Source of the DNA: Turritopsis dohrnii
Lineage: Eukaryota; Cnidaria; Hydrozoa; Anthoathecata; Oceaniidae
NCBI GenBank assembly: GCA_027922465.2
Contig: BQMF02000066.1
Span: 1,148,408 to 1,212,407 of the forward strand
DNA: 64,000 nucleotides
Direction of reading: 5' to 3'
Position numbers and translations under genes: made by a program. Shown here piece by piece: positions 23,572 to 35,700 of this stretch (its first letter is position 1; every line of letters starts with the position of its first letter). Below the pieces are notes generated by a model, which did not search any database, was not told where the DNA came from, and was given only the letters and a program-made list of their open reading frames with translations.

Positions 23572-24103
23572 CTCTACTCCAAAACGAAAGAGACACACTT
23601 CGTGATGTCGCCCATCGAACACAAGAAGAAGAGGGATGGAAAAATTTCAGAGCAGTTCGAAATAAACTGAAACAAGTAATCAAATCAGCAAAAAGTAACT
23701 TTACAAAAGCAGCTCTTTCGTCAAAGAAACCGAAAGAAGTCTGGCAAACAATCCATCGGATACTGTCACCCAGTGCAAAAAAAATAAAGTTCGATCCGGA
23801 AGCGCTCAATGATTATTACACCGCCCTTGCCGAATCAATATCCACCGTAAAAGAAGTACCAATAGATCATCTGAATACTCCCGACCAACACAACGCTTTC
23901 AAAATCAATCCTGTTACTATTAAAGATATAGAAAGAGAGCTTCAACAACTCCGTAATGACTGCTCGACTGGACACGATAATATACCAGTCAAGTTTATTA
24001 AACCCGCCAAAGATTTCCTGGCATCACCAATCACTAACATCATCAACAACTGCATCGCCAAGTCAGTATTCCCATCCATCAAATTCGCCATCAAATCAGT
24101 CGA
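23562..24103 (+). pseudogene. LINE linker segment between two frameshifts
   Basis: A continuous reading frame, different from both neighbours, starts with PEITLLQNERDTLR. It includes the KPKEVWQTIH and NDCSTGHDNIPVKFIK blocks that precede the reverse transcriptase palm in CR1-type proteins. It joins the first segment at about 23562-23570 and the third at about 24100. Both junctions are single-base-type frame changes, so the copy is dead. Confidence 0.8.
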
Positions 24104-25465
24104 GTGTGTCCAATTCCAAAGGTAGAACATCCGCAAGCACCACAAGACTTCCGGCCAATATCTGTTCTACCCAGTCTGTCAAAAGTCTTCGAGAGGGTAA
24201 TCCTACGGCAAACATCAAAATACATCGAAAATCCTAACATCTACAAGGACACGCAGTCAGGTTTCCGAAAGGGACATTCTACAACGTCACTGCTACTAAG
24301 AATGAAAGACGATATTACGAAGTCGATGAAAAGAAGCGAAATCACCTTAGCTGTCCTCGCAGACTACTCAAAAGCTTTTGACACCGTACACCATCAGTTG
24401 TTATTGATCAAACTTAAAGAACACAACTTCGCCAACTCTGCGATTAAGCTGATAGAAAGTTATCTGTCTGGACGTAAGCAATTTGTTCAAATTGATGATA
24501 TTAAGTCTACTACCAAGGATATCAACTACGGTGTACCACAGGGAAGCATTCTTGGTCCGATGTTATTTAACCTTTACGTAACCAGTATGTCCAACCACGT
24601 CCGTAGTACGTGCCTTCAATATGCAGATGATACAAACATCTATCAGCACTGCAAGCATAAGAACATTAGAGATTGCGCACAAAGTCTCGAAGACGACTTG
24701 AACTCCCTTGCAAGCTGGTCAACAAAGAACAACCTGATCTTCAACCAACTCAAAACAAAATCAATGTTATTTGCCACGCCTGCCATGTTCAAAGCGCACA
24801 ATCTCGGTGATCAGAACACATATACCATTAATCACCTTGACCAGACAATAGAACGAGAGAAGACGACGAAAATACTTGGAGTCATCTTTGATGAAAAACT
24901 TCAATGGAAAGATCATATAAATAAGCTGTTGTCTTGCGGTTATTCGACGTTGAGAATCATAAAAAAAATCAAAAGATTCACGTCATTTCACCTGAGGAAA
25001 AGTTTAGCTGAAATGTTGATCTTCACTAAACTTGACTACTGCAACACCGTATTCTTGGAATCGTCCGAAGAATTGAAGAAACGGCTGCAAAAACTTCAGA
25101 ATGCAGCAACAAGTTATGTCACCAACCACTATAGTAGAACTTCTGACACCGTCAACCTAAACTGGCTTCCGATCAAAGAAAGAATGGAGTTCTCAGCAGC
25201 AAAGATAGCATACAAATCCATCTACGATGAGCACTGGCCTGAACATCTGAAGAATCGGTTTCGTGAACCAAATGAACGTCTACGAAATGCAGGAAATTTT
25301 AAACTGCCGGCGTCAAATATTAAGAACTCATTTCTAGACGTAATTAGCAAAGTATTCAACGATTTACCATTGAGCATACGTAATGAAAGTAATTTTACAA
25401 ACTTCACCAGAAAATCCAACAGATACCTTTACGACAAGGCTCTTGCCAGAACAATTTCTGAATGA
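24104..25465 (+). CDS. LINE reverse transcriptase segment
   Basis: The frame is 453 residues. It begins CPIPKVEHPQAPQDFRPISV, the RT fingers block. Motif A is ADYSKAFDTVHH, motif B GVPQGSILGPMLF and motif C QYADDTNIY, with both catalytic aspartates present. TKILGVIFDEKLQWKDHI and FTKLDYCNTVF follow in the thumb, as in CR1/L2 reverse transcriptases. The apparent start codon is internal to the ancestral protein, because coding continues upstream across a frameshift. Confidence 0.9.
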   Translation: MCPIPKVEHPQAPQDFRPISVLPSLSKVFERVILRQTSKYIENPNIYKDTQSGFRKGHSTTSLLLRMKDDITKSMKRSEITLAVLADYSKAFDTVHHQLLLIKLKEHNFANSAIKLIESYLSGRKQFVQIDDIKSTTKDINYGVPQGSILGPMLFNLYVTSMSNHVRSTCLQYADDTNIYQHCKHKNIRDCAQSLEDDLNSLASWSTKNNLIFNQLKTKSMLFATPAMFKAHNLGDQNTYTINHLDQTIEREKTTKILGVIFDEKLQWKDHINKLLSCGYSTLRIIKKIKRFTSFHLRKSLAEMLIFTKLDYCNTVFLESSEELKKRLQKLQNAATSYVTNHYSRTSDTVNLNWLPIKERMEFSAAKIAYKSIYDEHWPEHLKNRFREPNERLRNAGNFKLPASNIKNSFLDVISKVFNDLPLSIRNESNFTNFTRKSNRYLYDKALARTISE

Positions 25466-25542
25466 CTTTATATAAAACGAAATATTGATAGTTAATGTTG
25501 TGTTAATTTGTTCTTTTCACGTTTTTTTTTTGTTTGTTTGTT

Positions 25543-25577
<35 letters not shown>

Positions 25578-25699
25578 CATATAACACACATGCACAAATT
25601 CATACGCTATTTCAGGAGAAGAGCCAATGTAATATTTGGAACTTGAAATATAAACAATTATTATTGTTATTATTGTTATTATTATTTCACAGAGAAAAC

Positions 25700-27500
25700 T
25701 GATTGTAAATATGATATGTAAATATGATTTCCACTTTCCATTGGTTTGCTAAAGTAGACCGCTCTTTTTAGTTTTTCTTCACTGTCCACCTCAAGAATCC
25801 ACACATACACAATTCAGCTATACCGCTGGCGTTGTGCCTGAGGCACACCTGTCGGGAAGCCACTCATTGACAAAGGCTTCAAACTGGACAAACAATCTTT
25901 CTTGGATTTGACGAAAATACGGAAAGGTCATCAATTGTCAAGTTTGCCGGAAAGATGTGGTTGTTGATCCATCTTCAACCTCCAGCATGCACTTTCCTGT
26001 AAGAAAAGATGTTTCGTAACACAACGTCACAATTCCTTAGAGACACGACTGCGCACCTGCTGACAGAATTTTCTACGGACGTGAAAACCGAGCCGCAATT
26101 ACATCGTCACTCCAGAGAAACGCTGAATGAGAGATCGGTGAACAGAACGAACGATGCGAGACGAGATATTTCAGCCCATGGATTCTAGACAACGGGTCAA
26201 AAAGCATTTATTGATGTAAGGGTTTTTAACACAACTGCTGGTCGGTGGGTCGGAGTGAAAATCAAGAAAATGTACGAAATGAACGAGAAAAAGAAGAAAT
26301 CATGCAACGAAAAATTTTGAACCTCGAATACGGTTCACTCGCATCACTCGTTTTTAGCGCCCTTGGTGGTATGGGTCGCGAGAGTCACGCTTTTTACAAA
26401 AGAATAAAAGATATTTATTTGTAAAAAAAAGAAAACAACCTGCTGTTGATAGCTGGATGCGTCGAAGATTGCCATTTTGCACCTATCCATCTATGAGCAG
26501 GTTTGTCTGGTAAACCGAGTTCTTTAAAAATTTTATGCAGGAAAGCCTTATTAAAATGTTTGAAAGAACGAGACATGAGCTTTTTTTGTGCTCACTGATC
26601 CAAACAAATTTAACAAGGTTTCGGCCATAAAGTTTTGATGAACTCAATTTGTCACATGAACTGTCTGCGTGCTTGAAATGCATGCTTTGAAATATTTTGC
26701 AGAATATTCTTTTGCAAAGTGGTTGAAGTTTGCATATACAAATATAAATTCCTACCTCCTGTAAAGGAGCACAGTACAGAAAAATTCGTTTTAATTGCAT
26801 GCTTTTTAGTCCAAAACGACTGGGAAATTTGTTTTTCTACGACCTTATTCTGCAGCGTGTATAACAAGCCTTAATGTAACTGGATGCCTCCCACGACATT
26901 AGCTTTTTACATGTAAATAGATTTATTTACCCAGAGATATGTGAAAAAGAAAGATAAACAACTCCTTTGAATTTGATTGACACCTTATTGTTAATCCTTT
27001 TGTCTTTATATAAGATAAAAAACAATATTTATTTATCAAAATAGCAAAAGCATTTCGATTAAAAAAGCATCGTCAGTGCTGATGTCAAAAAAATTTTTTT
27101 TTTTTTAAATATCTCAGATTTAACTTTGAGACGCAATAAAATAAAAACAGATTTTTGAAACGCCAAGAAGATCTTTATTGAACAAGGTTGGTAGTTATTA
27201 AAGTTAGATCATTTTTGAATACTTTTATTCCTTCATTAGCTACTTTTAAAATTTTCAATGACAAGTTACTAGATTTTTACAATGTTTTTGTGATTTCATC
27301 GTTTGTTTTTCGATTTTCTTATTCCAGTTTGTGTAGTGATTCCTAACTTCAGCTTCAAAAAACGGGATGGATATCTTCTCTGTTTATTTCCGTAACTTTT
27401 AAAGTCGTCTCCCTCATTTGTCTTTTCCCCCATTAACTCAATTCATCTGTAGTGGTTATTTTCGGAGAATAAATTCTTGCTGACTTGAAAATAATTTTTT
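25700..27500. repeat. Gene-poor stretch with an old repeat at 26490-26700
   Basis: The segment at about 26530-26690 is similar in the same orientation to 54505-54660 (shared 'gcaggaaag.cttat.aaaatgtttgaaagaacga' and 'gaactcaatttgtcacatgaactgt', given here broken by variable bases). Minus-strand ORFs at 26483-26867 come from this repeat. No other feature is supported. Confidence 0.45.
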
Positions 27501-27505
27501 TTTAA

Positions 27506-27575
27506 AGGGATTCCTGCACTTTAAATGATATTTACAAATATGATAGAGCTCAGAAAGTTGTTTAAAGTTAATCAA
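27506..27575 (+). mobile_element. Truncated copy of TTAA MITE family
   Basis: TTAA at 27502-27505 is followed by AGGGATTCCTGC and 'atttacaaatatgatagagct', matching the left end of the element at 29001. Similarity then fades. Confidence 0.6.
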
Positions 27576-28996
27576 CGAAGATATATAGAGCTTGTGATAG
27601 ATGAACAGCGGTAAATTCACGCATGCATAAGAAATGTACTAACACGTCCGTATACTATTACTATGTACAGTCTTCTACAAGTTTTAATGTAATAGCATTC
27701 AGCGGGTTGATTGTTTGCCTATTATTGTGTATATAGTCAATGGAATATAAACACAGGCGAAGAATTCAAACTTTTGATTTGATTTAGAAAGCAAGCCATG
27801 TGGAAATGTTGCTTGTATTCAAGATATCTCCGGCAAAGATTTTCAATTTCTATATGACTTTTTCACAGAATGGCGTGGAATTTACTTTCTCTCCAGACTG
27901 GTTTAGAAGAAATTTTCTGTATTTCATTTATCAATATTTTGGATTCTATGCTATTTCCTCTTATGAAAGCAGTGGGTGTGCCTTGTTAACTTAACAGTCC
28001 TCTTATGACTGAAGCATTGTAACATAAAAGTATGACCGGGGCTTCCTAACTTCTTTTTTCACTGAAAAGGCTAGACCCTGGGAAGAAAAAAAAACATTTG
28101 ATTTCGACATTTGTGTACATTTGAGATTTGTATTTTTAAATCAACAAAACAATGTATATATATTTCGCTAATACACAACAATTCAGCATGTAATATTTTT
28201 TTTCTCATTTTTAACCAAAAGGTTATATATATACCAAAAAAGAACATGAGTAACATGAGTGGTAATCAACAAGAACAACACTGAAATTTCATTTTTGTTC
28301 TGAGATGGCAGATGTTACATAATTTTGTTGAAATCTTTTGTTGATTCTCACCCCCTCAAATATAAATCAAGTTACAAATATTATTTTTAACTGCATAGAG
28401 AACTGCAGGAGAACACAAAAAATAACTTGTTGCAAATTTAAGGTATCATCCACACATCAGTCATCACTGCCTCCTACTACAGTGAAAAAGAGGATAGACA
28501 GCTGGGTTGGTAGTGTGATGGTAGACTTTCCTTCAAATATCCACTGATCTTCCAAAAAGCAACAAAGCATAAAAGGCATATGTGACGGTTTGAGGGAAAA
28601 TCATAACAAGTGATAATTTCTGATAAATTTATTAGTAAATTACTGATTAGAAAACAATAGATTTCGATGAATCAGTAATTCGTTCGATTTATCAGTAATT
28701 TGTTTGATGAATCAGTATTACTGATAAAATAATTGGTAAATACTGATAAAGAATCAGTAATTTATCAGTATTACTGGTACTTATACAGTACTATAAAGGC
28801 ATAAATATAGGTACCATAAGATGAAATATAAGACGAAAAGAAAATAGTCTACATTGTTCTCCAACCTATGTACTGCCTGTGTTAACTTAACAGCAACATT
28901 TATTTTAAAATGTTGCTGAGGGAGGCTCTTCAGTATTCTGTTGTTGTCAATTTTTAAATAAAAGATAGTGTAACACAGGGAATAGGGTGAAATCTA
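27576..28996. other. Intergenic, 'atcagtaattt' repeats at 28610-28790
   Basis: No gene is recognised. At about 28610-28790 there are many inverted and direct copies of 'gataaatt/atcagtaattt', probably a degenerate palindromic repeat. Confidence 0.4.
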
Positions 28997-29000
28997 TTAA

Positions 29001-29483
29001 AGGGATTCCTGCGTCCAAAATGATAATTTACAAATATGATAGAGCTGAAAAAGTTGCTTAACAAGTCTCTTTTCAGTATTTCAATTATTTATAGTTTCTG
29101 AGATATTTCGTTTTTAATATCTTATATTGAATTTATGCAATGCATATTTATGATGTAATAAGATAGTAACTTACACTTTTTATCGCAATAACTTTAGATA
29201 TGATTAATATTACATCCTTGTAAGTTACTATGAAGTAGAGGCTTCCACTCTGAGTTGATTTATAGAAGAATGAAGTCACAATATTTACTAATTCAGAAGT
29301 TATACACACTAACAAAATACTATCTTATTACATCATAATTATGCGTTACATAATTTGAACATTTTTAAATTGAAATATCTGCCCAAGGAAACAAAATTTC
29401 CAAAAACTGTAAAAAGAGTTCTTAAACAACTTTGTGAGTTCTATCATCATCCCCTGAAATATCGTTTTGGACGCAGGAATATT
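29001..29483 (+). mobile_element. TTAA-flanked palindromic MITE, full-length copy
   Basis: Starts AGGGATTCCTGC after TTAA (28997-29000) and ends with a degraded complement near 29470-29483. The inner arms 'gatgtaataagatagta' and 'tactatcttattacatc' form a long stem. Related to 27506 and 30195-30620. Confidence 0.65.
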
Positions 29484-30194
29484 TTCATAAAGGAGCAGGT
29501 TGATTGGCATAGATTGCTTTGATTTTTCGCGACTATTCATAAACATGTTTCCCCTAATTTAAAAAAAAACCAAGACACAGGACCCAGACGAGAAGAGCAC
29601 TCTCTCCCTCTTCTCTTCTCTATATATACTTTTTTTCATTTTTGAATAAGAACTTATTAAGCGTTACAGCAGGATACATATATAAAACAATCTATGTCAC
29701 CCTGCAACATATCCATATCTAAGCACGGACAGTAAATCGTATAAAGAATGATTTTAGTCATATTATTTCTAGCCTCTCTACTACTGTGAGTTTGTCCTTC
29801 CAACAACTCAATGTTGTCCATAATAAATTTTAAACATGACAATGTGTTAGGGAAGCTCATCGAGTTTTTAAAAAACAGAAAGCGCTCTGTTAAAGCCAAA
29901 GCCTCGTCACCTTCGCCCACATGTATTCTATATTTTTTTGCTGAGACCTTTTTCGGTCTCAGTCGGTCGGAGCAAAGTCAGCTTTTACCGGCATGTGGTC
30001 CCGTCCTCGTCCGCCATTTTGTTTATTTTGATTTTTTCTATCTTTCTCCCAGCCGTCTCTGGTTTAACTAATGACGAAGGATTCCTTGTTGTAGATATTA
30101 ATATGACTTTAGTGAGTGAAATCACGGTAAAATTTGCAAGTCAGCAGTTTTTAAAAATGAGGATCCTCGCTTCTTTTAGCTTCGTTGATTATCT

Positions 30195-30620
30195 TTAACA
30201 AGTCTCTTTTCAATATTTCATAATTATTTTTAGTTTTTGAGATATTTCGTTTTTAAAATCTTATACTTAATTAATGCAATGCATATTTATGATGTAATAA
30301 GATAGTAGCTAACACTTCTCATTGCAATAACTTTAGATATGATTAATATTACATCTTTGTAAGTTACTATGAAGTAAGGGCTTCCACTCTGAGTTGATTG
30401 ATAGAAGAATGAAGTCATAGTATTTACGAATTCAGAAGTTCTACACACTAACAAAATACTATCTTATTACATCATAATTATGCGTTGCATAAATTAATGA
30501 TTTTTAAATCGAAATATCTGCTCAAGGAAACAGAATTTCCAAAAACTGTAAAAAGAGTTCTTAAACAACTTTGTGAGTTCTATCATCCCTTGAAATATCA
30601 GAAAATAGCAGGAATCCCTT
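30195..30620 (+). mobile_element. TTAA MITE copy lacking its left end
   Basis: Matches 29060-29483 from 'aacaagtctctttt' onward. The right end GCAGGAATCCCT is intact and followed by TTAA. The first 60 bases or so of the family are absent, and the break falls at an internal TTAA. Confidence 0.65.
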
Positions 30621-30837
30621 TAACAAATAATTCAGCTTTTAATATTGTACACATGGTTCATTAGCCTATGGCAGAATCTATAGAAATAAAAAAGTTAATC
30701 ATAATAATCAATATAATTAAAATAGACTTTGTATAGTCTGCTCACCACATTCATGGCCAAATCGTTAGTTTCAGTCTGATAAGCTTTCTCATTAGCACAT
30801 CAATTAAAAAATATAAAATATAAAAAATACGACCATA

Positions 30838-31083
30838 CAGTGTGTCTCTGAGAAATTTAGCCCGAAGGTTTAACATCTAATAACTTTTTATACAGTGATT
30901 TGTTTTTAGCGGTTTTTATTTCCATTAGAAAGAGCATTTTAACCATCCATAAATACAATTATGAATTATAAGATAGTTTACAGAATTATATTTTTGATGG
31001 TGTTTGAATCGCTAAAAACTGACAAGTGTATAAAAAGTTATTACTTGTTGAAGTTTCGGGCTAAATTTCTCAGAGACACACTG
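30838..31083. mobile_element. Tc1/mariner-type MITE with TA target duplication
   Basis: Perfect inverted ends CAGTGTGTCTCTGAGAAATT and complement, continuing to 'tagcccgaa', are flanked by TA at 30836-30837 and 31084-31085. CAGT-type ends with TA duplication are typical of Tc1/mariner. 246 bp, non-coding. Confidence 0.9.
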
Positions 31084-31860
31084 TAGTATGTTTTAAAACG
31101 GGGGTTGAACATATGGTTCTATAGAAAAGTTGAACAAAGATTTATTTTTTCCATAATTGCTACATTGTGTCCTATAAAAAACCTTGTTCTTTTGAAATAA
31201 GTGTTACATTGAATGTATTACTCACATTTCAACGAAAGCCTATTGTTCTTATAATTTCATCAAAACAACTTATACGCACGATGTTTTAGTATTCATTAAT
31301 TATCTACGATGTGTGTATCCAACCATCTGAAAATTCTAAAAGTGCAGACTTAAGAGTTAGCTTTATTTATGATAGCGATCATTAAAATTTGAAAGGTCAC
31401 CGAAGCATTCAGCCGTGTTTGTACATGAATATAGTGAACAAACTATACTTTCTACTTTCATTGAACAACAACTTAGCACTGTACAGCTTTCTTTTTCCAA
31501 CCAGTTCAACATCCAAAATGCTATTATTAACGCAACGTTTGTTATGCATTCGTCGAGCAACAATTCATTAGATTTATTTGTCACAAACAGTACTTTTTGT
31601 ATGTAATAGAGGTTTTTTGAAAATGTTTCACCTAAAATATAGCAAATTTTCTTGGCCCTTATTAGTCAGCCCGCTCAATATCTCGAAGTGTTTAACTAAA
31701 TATTTCTGACTATCAAATTTCTATAGATGATTCAAATGACGACAAAAAAGTGGTACTTGTCTACACATAATCATTTTTATGAATGTAAAGATGTAAAAGT
31801 TCTTCCAAAGACATCGAAACAAACAAACTGCAAGACGCAATGGCAAAATTTATTTAGTTA

Positions 31861-32179
31861 ATCTATTTACGAAATTTATTTACATCTTACTTGGCGCTTT
31901 GTAAGTGGTAAGCACTTCAAATTGTGGTCATCCTTTTTAGCAGTTGATTATATATCTGCTTGTATTAATGTGAATATTCTTGATGCTGCCTTGTTTTTTC
32001 AAGTAAAAAAAGGTGGTTAATGAGAAAATGGGGAAAACTTCTTTGGATTTTAATTGCTCTTAATAATCTTCCTGAAAAATAGAAATAACTAATATAGAAA
32101 TAGTAAATTGCGGATTGTAGGACAACGGTCAAAACTCTCATAGTCCCAGAAAAAAATCGGTAAAAATGACAAAGTGCCC
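31861..32179. other. Host flank left of the Polinton, nothing recognised
   Basis: AT-rich, no gene. The six bases before the Polinton (GTGCCC) do not match the six after it (GGGGTG), so no target duplication is evident. Confidence 0.4.
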
Positions 32180-32500
32180 ACCCCTTCTGCGCATGCGTCG
32201 AAAAATGTTGACGTCAGCATTATCGTCGAAAAATGATGACGTCAGCATTATCGTCGCAAAATGTTGACGTCAGCATTATTGTTGAAAAGTGTTGATGTCA
32301 GCACTATCGTCGAAAACCGTCGAAAATGTTGACGTCAGCACTATCGTCGAAAAGTGTTGACGTCAGCACTATCGTCGAAAAGTGTTGACGTCAGCACATC
32401 ATCGAAGTCATCAATCAAAACCACCCCCAAATGAATGCTGACGTCAGCAGTTTCATCGGTCACGGTTGAATTCCCCTCCTGGTAAAAATTCATCAAATGA
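32180..32500 (+). repeat. Polinton left TIR, outer part with CRE array
   Basis: Inverted copy of 53132-53426. Seven intact TGACGTCA palindromes start at 32209, 32237, 32265, 32330, 32358, 32386 and 32439, mostly at 28-bp steps, with an eighth degenerate copy (TGATGTCA) at about 32293. The TIR resumes at 36341 after the nested transposon. Confidence 0.95.
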
Positions 32501-32974
32501 CACGTTCGTTCAATCCCACCGAGAAGCGCGACATTTAAAAATGCGCATGCGCAAAATAATTTACGAAAACTTGAGCAGAAGCACATTTATCTGGGACACA
32601 GAAGCTCACCCAAATGCAGTTCAAATTTCGGCAAAAGTGATCAAAACTGAATATATTCTAGATTGATATGATTGCCAAAAGAGTGAACTTGCTTCTGGAA
32701 CGTAAAAATGCAGGATTTGATTAATTTGAACCTGCTGTTGGCGCGAAACTCGATGCTTAGTTACGATTAAAAAATGACAGATTTTTACTCGCAAGATTTA
32801 ACTTCTTGCGAAGTTTTCCCTGACTTACCATCTATTTCCTCAGAAAGTACTATCAATCCTTTGTATTTCTTAAAAGGACTCATCTTCCAGTGTTTTTTCA
32901 TTTTTCTTTAAAATACATTCAAGTGCAAGTAACTTCGCCCCTTATATCTGTCATGGCTGACCCGAAACCCCACA

Positions 32975-33760
32975 CACAAAATATTTCTTAGCTATGCAGA
33001 ATGTGTGGAAACGGACTGCAGAAACACTCGTTATATATCAAGGAAAATTTTGAACGATTACAAAGGCCAACACAGCCTTCTTCCTAGATATAGAAACTGA
33101 TGTAGCAGATTTTCATCCTACTAAAATGTGTATGTCCTGCTACACAACAATGAGAACATACATGAAAAAAACAATATCACACACTAGAAAACCGTTACTT
33201 GGGAACCTCATAGTGCTAACTGCAAAGTCTGTGAAAGAGGACCAAAACTTAGGTTGAGGCAGACCAAAAAAAATAAACACATGGAAGACCAACGACTGGT
33301 GATATTTGGACAAGAGAAATGATCAATAAACTACTATTTGACTTGGCTAGGGAAACACCTGAGGCTCATTTAAAATAAAAAATGTAAAACTGGAGGACCT
33401 TGACTCAGAAACAAATCCTCACTTGCCATTGTGTATTTGCCATCTTTGTTAGGGGATTAATAAATGTGAGCACTCCTTCTGCCTATTTTCACTCATACAG
33501 GGTGAAAGAAAAAACACAAAGCACGTGTCCACAGTGTGGTAAACAATTTTCAGAGAAAGATGTGCAACCTGTATGCAACACCAGAACACTACATGGTGAA
33601 TAGTGCTCCAAGTCTTTCCCAATTATTCAATTTCTTGAGAAAATAGCTTATGAACATTCAAGTACTGTTCTATTAAAGCAAACAACAGCGACAAACTTGT
33701 TATCTGACAAAATGAAACTGAAAAAACTGCCCTTCGTGTCATCAAAAGAAAAGTAAAAAA
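32975..33760 (+). pseudogene. RAG1 N-terminal-like zinc-binding region of a dead transposase
   Basis: Blocks scattered over the three frames fall in the order of the RAG1 region upstream of its catalytic core. LCRMCGNGL comes first, at about 32990. ETDVADFHPTKMCMSCYTTM at about 33095 corresponds to the RAG1 block with a D-x-x-x-x-HPT-x-x-C-x-x-C pattern. VTWEPHSANCKVCERG at about 33195 corresponds to the W-x-PHS-x-x-C-x-x-C block. A RING-like series follows: CHLC, KCEHSFC and TCPQCGKQF at about 33430-33550. Several stops and frameshifts make it non-functional. N-terminal-RAG1-like transposases are known from invertebrates (N-RAG-TP in Aplysia). The similarity is from reading motifs, not from an alignment program. 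Confidence 0.7.
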
Positions 33761-33928
33761 CAGCAAGAACAAATGTGTTAAGTTCAGGTGGATCCAGGCT
33801 AAGCACACATCTCAGTCATTAATGAATATATACATACAACATTGGTAATAGAAGCTGAACTATATAATACCTATTAAGTTATAATCAGTAAAAGTAAAAG
33901 TTAGTAAACATTTAAGATAGGAGTATAT

Positions 33929-34411
33929 ATACCTTATTCGTATTAATTAATGCAGGATAAAATCTTGTGATATAAATTTTTGTGATTACTAATTTTTGCG
34001 AATTTGGCCCCAATTCACAAAAATTACTCCCGCAAAATCTTTCAAAAACAAGCATTCGTAAAAATTTATCTCGCAAATTTTTTTCAAAAACAGGCATTCG
34101 CAAAATTAATGTCGTAATTTTTTTTCAAATTTGCCACATTCGCAAAAAATTTGTCCAAATCTTTTCTTCTTTGAATTTCATTTTTTGAATTGATACTTGC
34201 TACGTTATTTCCAAACTGTAATTCTTGAAAGTCTTTCTTTAACGCATAAAAAAAATTGTTTCAAAAAATCCGTTTTTTCATCATTCGTAAGTATCGCAAT
34301 TTTTTTCAAAAATGACCATGATTCGCAAAAATAAGTATCGCAAAATGCAAATTTTTTCGGTCTTCATTCGCAAAAATAAGTATTGCAAAAGTTTATCCCA
34401 AATAAGGTAAT
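33929..34411. mobile_element. Palindromic MITE nested in the N-RAG-like transposon
   Basis: 'taccttattcg' at the left and its near-complement 'aaataaggta' at the right enclose many inverted 'gcaaaaattt/aaatttttgc' blocks. The exact ends are uncertain. Non-coding. Confidence 0.5.
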
Positions 34412-34502
34412 ACTTTTTATTCTATCTAGCTTGAACAAATTAAATCACTAAAAAAAGTTTATTAATTAAAGAAAAAGCCAATCCATGGTACACCTTACTT
34501 AA

Positions 34503-35020
34503 GGGAAGAAATTTAAAAAATCTATTGAGCATAATAATCCAATATTCACGGAAAAAATGAAAACTGACTCGGGAAAAGCAAAAACGACATTAAATTTTGA
34601 TGCGATCTTATCATATATATGTTATCAGGACAAGCAGTAGTAGGTTTGACAGTTTTTTTAGAATCAGAATACGAGTCTGATGAAGAATGGGAATGGGTGA
34701 TAGCAGGTGAGGGAGTGATGTGAAGTGCATTTGATATTTTTGATGATACTTCTGTTTATGAAGAATAGATTAAGCACAAAAAATACACTTTTACTTTTTC
34801 TTCGCAGAAGCAAACAATGTTTTTTAATCATTTTTTGTGTTATCAGACATAAAACACTAAAAACGGGAAGATCACTTTTTTATAAATTGCTATCTTTAAG
34901 CCCATATTTTCAAGACAGACTGGCAGGTTCTCAATCTTTAATTCCACAATTCACGATTTTTTCAACCATTGATTCGTAATTTTTAATTACCCAACAATTC
35001 TTTTGCAATTATTTCTTCCC
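34503..35020. mobile_element. TTAA-flanked MITE nested in the N-RAG-like transposon
   Basis: GGGAAGAAAT at 34503 and ATTTCTTCCC ending at 35020 are perfect inverted ends, with TTAA at 34499-34502 and 35021-35024. Non-coding. Confidence 0.75.
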
Positions 35021-35489
35021 TTAAGGTATCTTGGATAAAAACTTTAAATAAACTCCATGTCCAACAAAAAGTTTATCAAGGAAAGAGTTTCGTTGGTAAC
35101 CATGTGCACAAAATGCTAAGGTATTAATTCAAAATTCTGTTCACTCTTGTTTGTAATTTAGTCGTATTCAAACAGTGTAAAATTGCTCTTATTTCACAAA
35201 TATTCGTTAGGTCATAAAGCCATAAAAAATGTGGTGAAATAGAGTGTATTGCACAAATAGGTAAGTAAGAATTCTGAAGCAAAATCATTATCCAAACAGA
35301 AAGCATCAATCTACAAAAATATTATACATAATATTTTAAAGAACATCATTGAGGATCTGATGTGTATTTTCGCCAGAAATTTCCATCAAAGAGTAATACT
35401 GTAGAAATGCATAATGTTGGAAGACCATCTGGTTGAATTTCTACAAAAATATGGTATACAGGTTAAGGTACCTACAGTGAACAAGTTAT

Positions 35490-35700
35490 AGAACCTCACC
35501 CAGAATGTTTTGCAGAATGAAGCCAGTCATCGTTTGTTAAGTATGATGAGGGAGCACCACATCAGGGTGAATCGTAATTCCGAAAGGTTGAGACCCAGAG
35601 CAAAAGGTTACCAGAAAGAGAAAATTTGACTTGTACTGTCTGATGATGAATGTAATTTACCTGTTAATTTTGATAGTGATTTTGATTTTGATCAGTTATA
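35490..35700 (+). pseudogene. C-terminal remnant of the nested transposon's protein
   Basis: One frame reads NVLQNEASHRLLSMMREHHI, then RAKGYQKEKI, one stop, then an acidic tail LSDDECNLP...FDSDFDFDQL and a final stop. Its place near the right TIR suggests the C-terminus of the same transposase, with the catalytic middle deleted. No family motif can be named from it. Confidence 0.45.

Larger units (their letters stand above)
21810..25690 (+). mobile_element. CR1-like non-LTR retrotransposon (LINE), frameshifted
   Basis: The element has an ORF with a 2A-like motif, a PHD-like zinc finger, an apurinic-type endonuclease and a reverse transcriptase in canonical order. It ends in a short-unit tail of TTATTATTG type at about 25648-25688, as CR1/L2 elements do. 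It is preceded by an A-tract at about 21810-21832 and has a T-tract at 25546-25577 in the 3' region. Two frameshifts break the coding sequence. Confidence 0.85.
29938..31860 (+). other. Possible split gene for a secreted protein (weak)
   Basis: A segment at 29938-30130 encodes ILFILIFSIFLPAVSG, a good signal-peptide core, and ends near the possible donors GTGAGT and GTAAAA. A second open stretch, about 31413-31597, lies between a 'ttcag' acceptor and a GTATGT donor and encodes a hydrophilic segment with several N-x-S/T sites. The phases do not join simply and no in-frame ATG opens the first segment. Two MITEs lie in the would-be intron. This is a candidate, not an established gene. Confidence 0.2.

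Noticed and set aside
25508..25702. Short ORF with a poly-phenylalanine run
   Set aside because: It is the translation of a T-tract in the LINE 3' region.
26483..26867. Minus-strand ORFs as a gene
   Set aside because: The segment is a dispersed repeat also present near 54505-54660, and its frames are not conserved between the copies.
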